From positions 5,482,001-5,546,000 of the forward strand of contig JAXDDX010000013.1 in NCBI GenBank assembly GCA_034670405.1: a DNA stretch of 64,000 nt, in the 5' to 3' direction. Positions 56,178 to 64,000 of the stretch are shown here, in pieces (position 1 is the first letter of the stretch; each line of letters begins with the position of its first letter). The notes beneath the pieces are model-generated. The model was given only the letters and a program-made list of their open reading frames with translations. It was not told where the DNA came from and did not search any database. This stretch comes from Hoplostethus atlanticus. Lineage: Eukaryota; Chordata; Actinopteri; Trachichthyiformes; Trachichthyidae. Position numbers and translations under genes: made by a program.

Positions 56178-59100
56178 TCATTGCATTTGTGTTTTTTTAT
56201 TAAACAGTTCCTGCTGCAGCCTTGCCAGAGCCATCAGGGGATCCTCCACAACGGGGGACTCGTGTTGGGAGGACGTCTTCGACATGTAGCCTTGATCAGA
56301 TCCACTGCTTGGATCCTTTCCACAGGGCTCCATAACCTCTTCCTCCTCCATCTCAACAGGTTGGTTGATTTCTGGTGGGGGGAGGTAGTCAACCTGCACG
56401 CCTACACACGGTGCTTCTCCTGGGTTTGCACTGAGAGATTTCTGTAGGGCTGACAGTCTCTTGTAAGTCTGAGGGGAGGGTTGGCTTAGAGGTAGGAGGG
56501 AATCCTCTTCCTCATCCTCAATAGGAATTGGGCCGATTGGTTTCTCCGCAAGGTGGAGCCAGTTCTCCGTCGGTGGTGGCGGCTTGTTCAGGGCAAGCTC
56601 AGCCATGTAGAAAGGCTCTGTACCAGGGATGTGAGGATACAAGTGAGCTGTCCACACTCCTGCTGGGTTTAATGGATATAGATGCTGGCGATCAAGGTTG
56701 GGCCTTGGTTCAAATTCCACTGCTGAGATCACGCCGCATTCTGGGTTCAAATTAGGGGTTAGGATGTGAACACTGTCACTGTTTTGATTGATTCCTACTT
56801 CATGAATGTAGACCGGGGGCCCTTCTCTGATTAGAGGAACACACTCGAGGACTGGAGGGATCTGCAGCCGGTCAATTAGGAGGTTGAACTCGGCAGTCAC
56901 CTCCTCCTCACTGTCCACGCACTCCATCTCAAACCAATCGGGATTCTCCAACTGGTAGGCCTGGAAGTTTTCAATGGCGTTCCTCAGGGCTCTACCTGAG
57001 GGGCAGTTGAAATATTCATCCCCACCAATACCCTGAATGTGGTTGACCTGACCTGGCTGATACTTCTCCATGTCCAGAATGCGGAAGTACAGCTCTTCGA
57101 AATGTTTCATCAGCTTATACTTGACTGCGATGTCAAAAACCGACGGCACGTCTTGTTCGGTGCTAACATCATCGAAGTACGCCACCATGTACTTGCCCAG
57201 CATGCCTGCCTGGTGCATGTCAGGTAGAAACAGGTTAAGGAAAGGGATGAGCATGTCATCGGTAGGGGAGAGTACATCTTCCCTCAGTGTCACCTGGCAC
57301 TGACCACACATGGCTCTCCACTTCGCCTGAACGCCCCGCGAACACAGCACCAGGATTTTGTCCGAAGGGTTTTTGAGCTGCTGCCGTTGCCACTCCAGCC
57401 AGCGGAGGCGGCCCATGGTGCCGACCATAGTGGAGTCCAGCAGGTCCACCAGCACCTCAGTGCCACACTTGGCCTGAAGGAAGGCACAGAGCTTCAGCAC
57501 TATGTCCCTGTAGAGTCGGTGGTCCTGGGAGTAGATGACCAGCACTTTGGGAGGTTGTTCAGGTAGATGCTTCTCTTCCTTACCTCCCACTGGCAGGGGA
57601 GGCACACCAGCTTGGCCTGTAAGTAAAGGTGTAAGAGAAAATAACACATAAATACATAGAAGATTTTAAAATTCTAAAGACAAATTTTTACAATTTGTCT
57701 GATTAATGTTTGAAAATTAGATTTTGCACTACAACACAAACACCTCAGTGAAGCAAATGGATTTTCATAAAGTTTGGATAATGATTTGAATTAATGGATT
57801 ATAAAAGCAGAATTCAATACACAGATATATGAAAATGTACAATGTATATTCTACTAACCTGTCTTGGGCCGACAGCGAACATATATAAAGACTCCCATCA
57901 ATACACACAGCAAGACCACTCCCAGGGCAACAAATGTATAGGTAGGGACCTTGGATGGGGCATCTGTTGGATTTGCTGTGGGAATCAGAGCAGAGGTCCA
58001 TGATCAGCTTGCTAATGCTGCTGCTTTTACAGAGTAAAGTAGTCATAGTAGTGTCCCAAATCTATCAACCATGTCTGGTGCCATCATGGAGGTCCATTGG
58101 AGTGCAAATAATGTCTGAATATGTATCAACACATTGTTTCCAAATGTAGGTTACTGTGACTCAGTAAACTGTCTTGTCTTTAGCCCTAGTCTCTACTCCA
58201 AAACACTCAGTTAACCTGAACAAACTGTTAGCTTGCTAACTAGCCAGCAGGCTAATTTAGTTCATGTTAATGTAACCACTATCTACTAGTTTCTACTAGG
58301 TATGTTAGCTAATGTGCTAATCAGATGTGTTAATAACAAGGCAGTGATGATGCTAACCAGATGCTACGTTTAGCTAGCTAATAAGCTGACTAAATGTAGA
58401 TGGATCCAGTTTATCAGTGCTGAAATGATCAGCTCCAATTAATAAACAGCACAGAAATGTATATTGAATTATGTCCAGATAGCTAAGTTGTACATTTATA
58501 AAAGCAGCTGTTCTCAGCTGTTGTTGCCCAAGACCTCCAATATGGCTACCAGAAAGGGCGTCAACTGAAAGCCGTCTATAGCAACTCAGCCAATGCTTCT
58601 GTTGTTTTTGTCATCTTCACTGATAAGCACCACATCAAGCATACCTGGACATGATATTTAATATCTGATACATACTGGGACATATATTGAAAGTTCTCCT
58701 TCGCCGGACACAGTCATTATTGCATTGTGGGAAGAAGGGCACGACCTGCAATGAAGTACCAGGAGATGTTATCCCTCACATGAAGGTGAAATGTGGTTAG
58801 ATTAGAAATGATGAAAGAAATTTAAGACAGTTACCTCAACGTCAAACTGGCAGCAGCTTCTCGGCCAGTCTCCAAGGTTAAATGTTGCATTCAGTGATGT
58901 CTGATTGTTCTGGAGAAAAGCATCAAGATTTCATGATGTACATACATATATTATTCCAGAGCAGCATTTAACAGTACTGAACAGGAACATGTCTTACATT
59001 CATCAATAAGAACTGAACTTTTCTTTAAGGTAATGCAGCACAGCCCATATGTTGATTTTGAGTGGATTGGTCAGATATAATATATCGCTTCTATCACTAC

Positions 59101-62100
59101 TTTAGTTTTATAACATATAGAAATCAAAACCAACTCTAAATAATTAATTTATCTGCATCAAGTACACAAAATTAGCTAAAATGCAAAACACTTTGTTCAA
59201 CATAACCTGTGGTCACCAAATTTGACCTGCTGCCTCTTAACAAAAACAGCTGGTAAGCTACACAGGCTTTTCACCACAGTATTTTGTAAATAATTCATCA
59301 AAAAATATATATTTCTGTAAATTACCAAGTATTTAGTTCTCCATCAGAATGAAACAATAAAACACACTCAACCTTATCCACACACATTTTTATGAAATAT
59401 TATTATTTTGTCAATACCAAAATATTTGTGTCCATATACACATATAAAATATAATTGTTTTTTTTCCCTCTTCACCTGCAGGGCCTCGCCTTACAGTAAT
59501 AGACACTGTAATAGTAAAAGACATCACCATAGGCACAGTAATAGATACTGTCAACTTCAATAAAGGCCTGTGTGTGGCCTGGCTACCGAGCCTTTTCGGA
59601 TGTCACCTCCAGGGTCCAACAGTAGAGCAGTGGGGCTCACTTGGTGTGACTTTGGGCCACCTAGGGGCCCATCTGACCTTTGAACCCCTGGGCCTGTAAC
59701 TAAGGGTGAAATCTTACCTATAGTTGGTTTTCTTTGGTCCGAATCATGGTAGACAAGTTTACTTTGTTGCATTTTTGTATCCGCCTCCAGTCCCTGTAAC
59801 TTTAAGCATGGTGGACTTTTCTGTGCTCTTGACCGCAATTCACCTTCTCTGGTGTTCACACCAGTTAAGAAGATGAAATAGCTGAGCATCAGTCCATGCG
59901 GTTTGCCCTCGCTTCATTTTGTTATGCTAGGCTTTCCAAGCATGAGGAACTGCTGGCTATTAGAAGTCAACATCTGTCTCCTTATAACAATAAATCCTTG
60001 TTTGCTGTAGTTGGCTTGGATTATGCTCTCACTCCTAACAAACCAGACAAACCAGTTCCAGACTGGCACCAACAATCACACCACGGTCAAAGTCTCTTAG
60101 ATCAGCATCTTGCCCATTAATGTTTGGTCCAACACAAAACGTAACCACTTCACTAACCATCTGCATGCTTTATATACACTGAGCTGGAGCTACATGACTC
60201 GCTGTTTGGAGGAGCAGGCTATTTGTTAACGAGCAGGAGTACCTAATAAAGTGGCCGGCGAGTTAGGGGTGGGCGGTATGGCCTAAAATTTATATCACGG
60301 TATATTTAGAATTTTTGGACGGTAACGGTATATATCACGGTATATTTGTTTTTCTTATAATAATAAAAAATGCTTTAGGAGCAGTACAAGACTCTGGGAT
60401 GGTAACAGTTTATTCCCGGGGGGTTAACTATGAGGTTTCTACTGGGCTCTTCCATTAGTATTCTGTAATCTGTATATTATGACAAAATTGACATTGAACT
60501 TAATTGTTTATGAATGTTTTATTGTGCAAAACTGCACTGTATTAAATATATGCAAACTTTTTTCCAAAATAGGTTCTGAACAATACAAAGAAATATTTAA
60601 AAAATAAAAAATAAACATAAAAATACTTCAAATAACTTCTACTGTATATAACAAAAACCTCAAAGGTTAGGCAACATGCCAAGAAAATAATTATAAAGAT
60701 AAATAGCACATTATATGCAAACTTTTTTCCAGTTTGGCTGAAGTATTTTCGACCTGGCATCACATACCTCGGATCCAGTGTTTTGATCAATGCCTTAAAC
60801 CTGTTTGTATAGGAACCATGTCCTTACATAGGTACTCCGCTATGGAATGTGTAATGTCCTTCCACCGCTTGCTTTTTTTTCGTCATACGGATAGCCACTG
60901 GAAAATGACTCGGCTAGCGACGTCTGCGTTGTGGTTTTTCGTTTAGCACCACTTGCGGAGGGACTGCTTGTCTGCGCGCATCCTAGTACTCTCTTCATAC
61001 TCATACGGACATGTTTTGTTTTGAGGTGATAAAACAGATTGCTCGTGTTACCACCGCCGGCAACAACTCTTGCTCGACATTGCTTGCAGATAATAGTTTT
61101 CTGCTCAAGGTCCGACTTTTTAAACCCAAACCACGTCCAGATGATGGACGAAGCACCTTTCTTTCTAACTAATTCTTCTTCTTTGTTTGCATCGGGGAAC
61201 GGGAGCTCCCGCATCATGCTCGCTGCCCTCCATTTCACCATGCATCTTCAGAAAGCATGCGTCTGTTTACGTCGAAGTTTACGTTGCACTACTCACTTTT
61301 TCACATCGTCTTTTTCCACAAACTAGTTTATTATCTTTAAATGGCAGCGCGCAGTTCGCTAGCTTTGTGTGTTACGTTTGTAAATGTGGAAAAGTATTTT
61401 TACATTCAAAGAGCCTAAAGGTAGCCTTCTACCGGTACATCCGGTAGAGTCAAATCTCTACCTTGGCACGGATTTCTACCGGTATACCGGTTCAACCGTT
61501 ATACCGCCCACCCCTACGGCGAGTGTACATTTCCATGGTTTAGAAATATAATAAGTCAGCATTTGTCAGATCAGCAGAAAAACAATGTAGCGAGAGACAG
61601 GATGCTGAGTTTCCTGTGTCGAAATAGAAACTGGGGTAAAAACAACTGGGGGCGGGAGGTACAAAACGCAAGATGTTATGAGTACCTATGGTAATGTTCT
61701 GGATGAACTCACTGAAAAAGCAAAATACATTTGTCTTCCATGTGACATAGCCTGCTACATAGGAATTCTTCACATGATGGTTACCTTGCTTGTGTCCTTT
61801 GAACGGCTATTGGTGCAGTGAACGATTACTCTGTAATTCTCAGAATGTTTATCGGTATTGAAGCCGACGGCCAGCATTCCCTGGTCTCCAGCGATCTGGG
61901 CCAGTGTTATGTTGGGCTGCCAAAGACTTCCTGCAGTACAGCAACAAAATGAATACGTCACAACGTGGCGTGTGTTGTTTACCTGCCGTCACAGGACTTC
62001 AGAGCATCGGTAACTCACCAGTCTCTACGCAGAACTTGCACATCTGCATTTTGTGATCTTCACAACCTGAGTAGATTAGAAGCGGTCAGAGCATTAATAA

Positions 62101-63662
62101 AACTCAAACACCTTTTAAAGTCTACCTGGAATTGAATTCAAGATCTATTTAACAAGCAAAATAAGTTCAGAAAGAAAAAGGACACCAAGAAATTAAATGA
62201 AATCATGACATCCAACATGTCTCAACTCACTAGGAACACGGACTTGTCTGTTGACGTTGTAGCTGGAGTGGCCCAATTCTGGTTTGGGGAGGTTGAAGAC
62301 GGAAACGTGATATGTCTGACCCGGCTCAACCACCACCATGTCTGCAGAGAAAGCCCACTGAAACAACAAAATCATGTTATTTGTAAGATGAGATGACATG
62401 AAGCTTGATTGATCCAGACATTGGGTCACTGCAGCAGCAAATGATAAAAGGATACAGCAAAAAAAGAGAATTTAGACTATTTCAATACATGTAGAGCACA
62501 AGTAGAATAAATGGGAATAAATGTGTGTATAAATGGGAAGTTGCAGAATATTTATATAAATATACACTATAATGATGACATATTGACATACTGTGTGTGT
62601 GCAATAACTTAAAAGGTGTTATAGTTTGTTGTAAGCCACCCACCTTTTCCCTTGACGAAGTTCTCATCGGTAATTCATCACTGAACGAATACCGGACACA
62701 CAGGTTCTGATTGGTGGAGATCACCAGAACATGAAGCTCGGTGGCCTTCAGGTAACGGATACTGCCTGCAGAGGAAAAACAAGATCGGCCACTTCATATC
62801 TAGACGCTTCTACCTGCCTTCATTAGATTAAATTAAGATGATGAAGCTTTAAAGTGATGCACCCGGTGTCAGGTAGGTAGATTATGAAGTTGCAGGTTTT
62901 ATTTGATGGGAGGGGGAGTTGCTCAGAAATCTGGGATGATATTGAGTTTTTTCATGTATGCCTACTGGTAATGTGGGTTTGATAGAAATAATAATAATAT
63001 AAATAAGGGTTATAGAAACATACTCAACCAAATACATTCTGCTGTATTCCTGTCAAATTCCCTGATATTCCCTGACTTTCCTAGAAGATTAATCAAATTC
63101 CCTGATACAACCCTGGTATATCATCTCCTCACACACCAGACCCTGCCGATCTCCCCAGACAGCTGACCCACCATCATCCTTTATTTTCCAGCGGGCGGCC
63201 ATCACAGGCAGCAGGTCTCCTCTCTCGTCCTTCCTGGTAACCACCTCCACCTCCAGGTCCTCTGGGCCGTTGGGTGTGTAGTCATGCTTATCCAGCCATT
63301 TACTGTCCATGCAGTTACCTAGAGAAAACAGAGGCTCTGTAGGTCTACAGTAGGGTAGGACCAGTATCGGTTTGCCAATATATGGGGCCAATATTGGCCT
63401 TTCATTAAATATAAGATATCAGTTAACATTAAAAAAAAATACTGAATATTAGCACAACTTCAGTCTAAAAATACTGGTATCGGCTTTCAAAAGCCCATAT
63501 CAGCTGAACCCCAGTCTACAGAATGCCAAACAGATCGCCGCTTCAATAACCTTATGCCCCAAAAAAAGAGTAAACTATGGAAATGAAAATAAATTAAATC
63601 AAAATAAGAATTAAGGTAGAAAAACCCATGCACTCACTTGTGCTGATGTTATACGTCAAACC
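56178..63662 (-). CDS. il17ra: interleukin-17 receptor A, 5' exon outside window
   Basis: IL-17RA is the shared receptor chain for IL-17 cytokines and signals through a SEFIR domain that recruits Act1. Exons, high to low: 63662-63638, 63318-63172, 62765-62644, 62357-62231, 62066-62019, 61930-61785, 58909-58835, 58745-58676, 57975-57859, 57616-56178; phases are consistent. The ectodomain shows YLKATELHVLVISTNQNLCV, VVVEPGQTYHVSVFNLPKPE, GSLWQPNITLAQ and GDWPRSCCQF, all close to human IL-17RA. Exon 57975-57859 is the transmembrane segment (FVALGVVLLCVLMGVFIYV). The last exon has the SEFIR (VLVIYSQDHRLYRDIVLKL to KILVLCSRGVQAKW), the extended region (FEELYFRILDMEKYQPG) and the tail motif SDQGYMSKTSSQ. 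The signal peptide lies past the right edge. Fish have more than one il17ra; which copy this is cannot be told. A hAT element sits in the 2.9-kb intron. Confidence 0.96.
60057..60263 (+). mobile_element. TTATTAGGTAC family element, copy 2 (right part)
   Basis: It contains the shared core (CTGGCACCAACAATCACACC) and ends GAGTACCTAATAAAGTGGCC followed by GGCGAGT, the inverse of the start of the copy at 16449. Its last bases are duplicated beyond the hAT element at 61517. Confidence 0.65.
60264..61516 (-). mobile_element. hAT transposon, deleted, with exact 8-bp target duplication
   Basis: Inverted repeats TAGGGGTGGGCGGTAT and its inverse ATACCGCCCACCCCTA bound the element. CGGCGAGT is present on both sides (60256-60263 and 61517-61524). 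The minus-strand ORF 61241-60840 is a transposase N-terminus with a BED zinc finger (W..FGFKKSD, CKQCRARV, NTSNLFYHLKTKH), cut off before the catalytic domain. It is inserted in an il17ra intron and exactly in the terminal repeat of another element. The intact ends and duplication suggest a fairly recent insertion. Confidence 0.92.
62104..62222. repeat. dispersed repeat family C, copy 3
   Basis: ACCTGGAATTGAATTCAAGA, GAAAAAGGACACCAAGAAAT and ATGACATCCAACATGT match 3237-3418. Confidence 0.55.
63351..63513. mobile_element. hAT-like family A miniature copy with 8-bp target duplication
   Basis: The ends TAGGGTAGGACCAGTATCGG and the inverse of CCATATCAGCTGAACCCCA are flanked by GTCTACAG at both 63343-63350 and 63514-63521. 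It is about 163 bp, a deletion derivative, in an il17ra intron. Confidence 0.8.
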
Positions 63663-63910
63663 CTACGGCAAGAAAAAAAGTGTGATCAAAAAGATTAGAA
63701 GCGTGACAAAAATATATTCACATAGAATATAATAATATGACATTATTTCATTATCAGTTGCTTTACTAGATATGCACTACATCGAAGCAAAAGATGACAT
63801 AGAAATGAACACATCTGTATGAAATGTATTTATAAAATGTATTAATTTATAGAAATGTCTCTTTAAAGTGATTTCAAAGTGATTTAGCGAGCCTAGAAGC
63901 TCCTAAACTA

Positions 63911-63939
63911 ATCACACACACACACACACACACACACAA
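63911..63939. repeat. (CA)n microsatellite
   Basis: About 28 bp of pure CA in the first visible il17ra intron or upstream flank. Confidence 0.9.
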
Positions 63940-64000
63940 CCAACCAGTCTCGTTTGTTCCACACTAAGTTCCACAAAGTCTACTAAAACAAAATAAAATA

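Overview
This window is nuclear DNA from a bony fish, almost certainly a teleost. The coding exons are small and split by GT-AG introns. Every recognised protein is a vertebrate family, and the introns are full of fish-type repeats (Tc1-like, hAT, L2 LINE, short inverted-repeat elements, long (GT)n and (ATCT)n microsatellites). The species cannot be named from sequence alone. Layout, left to right: cnot4 (minus strand, ten coding exons, 13344 down to 2577, C-terminus beyond the left edge); a long gene-poor stretch with a possible cnot4 5' noncoding exon near 22.2 kb; a Toll-like receptor of the TLR1/TLR2 subfamily (minus, 25865-23211); a weakly supported secreted-peptide-like ORF with a TATA box and CRE-like sites (minus, 27718-27434); mkrn1 (plus, eight coding exons, 32769-47250); tmem121b (plus, largely one exon, 50194-51162, probably with more N-terminus upstream); and il17ra (minus, ten exons, 63662-56178, signal-peptide exon beyond the right edge). 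There is no operon logic here. CNOT4 and MKRN1 are both RING plus CCCH zinc-finger ubiquitin ligases linked to mRNA metabolism and translation. The TLR and IL-17RA are innate immune receptors with related TIR and SEFIR signalling domains. In human, CNOT4 and MKRN1 lie on 7q33-q34 and IL17RA and TMEM121B are neighbours on 22q11.1, so the window joins two human syntenic segments. The most consequential observation is a set of single-base reading-frame breaks in otherwise well-preserved genes: one in the TLR, two in mkrn1 (runs of C and T), and a possible one at the tmem121b N-terminus. In the TLR and mkrn1, dropping one base restores both the frame and the exon phases. That pattern fits assembly indels better than pseudogenes, but only reads can decide. 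Non-coding space is dominated by repeats: two decayed Tc1-like elements, a hAT element with an exact 8-bp target duplication nested in the end of another repeat, a TTAA-flanked element family with three copies, a CCGATAT-type non-autonomous hAT-like family with five copies, an endogenous-retrovirus remnant in mkrn1 intron 2, and a 5'-truncated L2 LINE in the last mkrn1 intron. No tRNA, rRNA or CRISPR array was seen.
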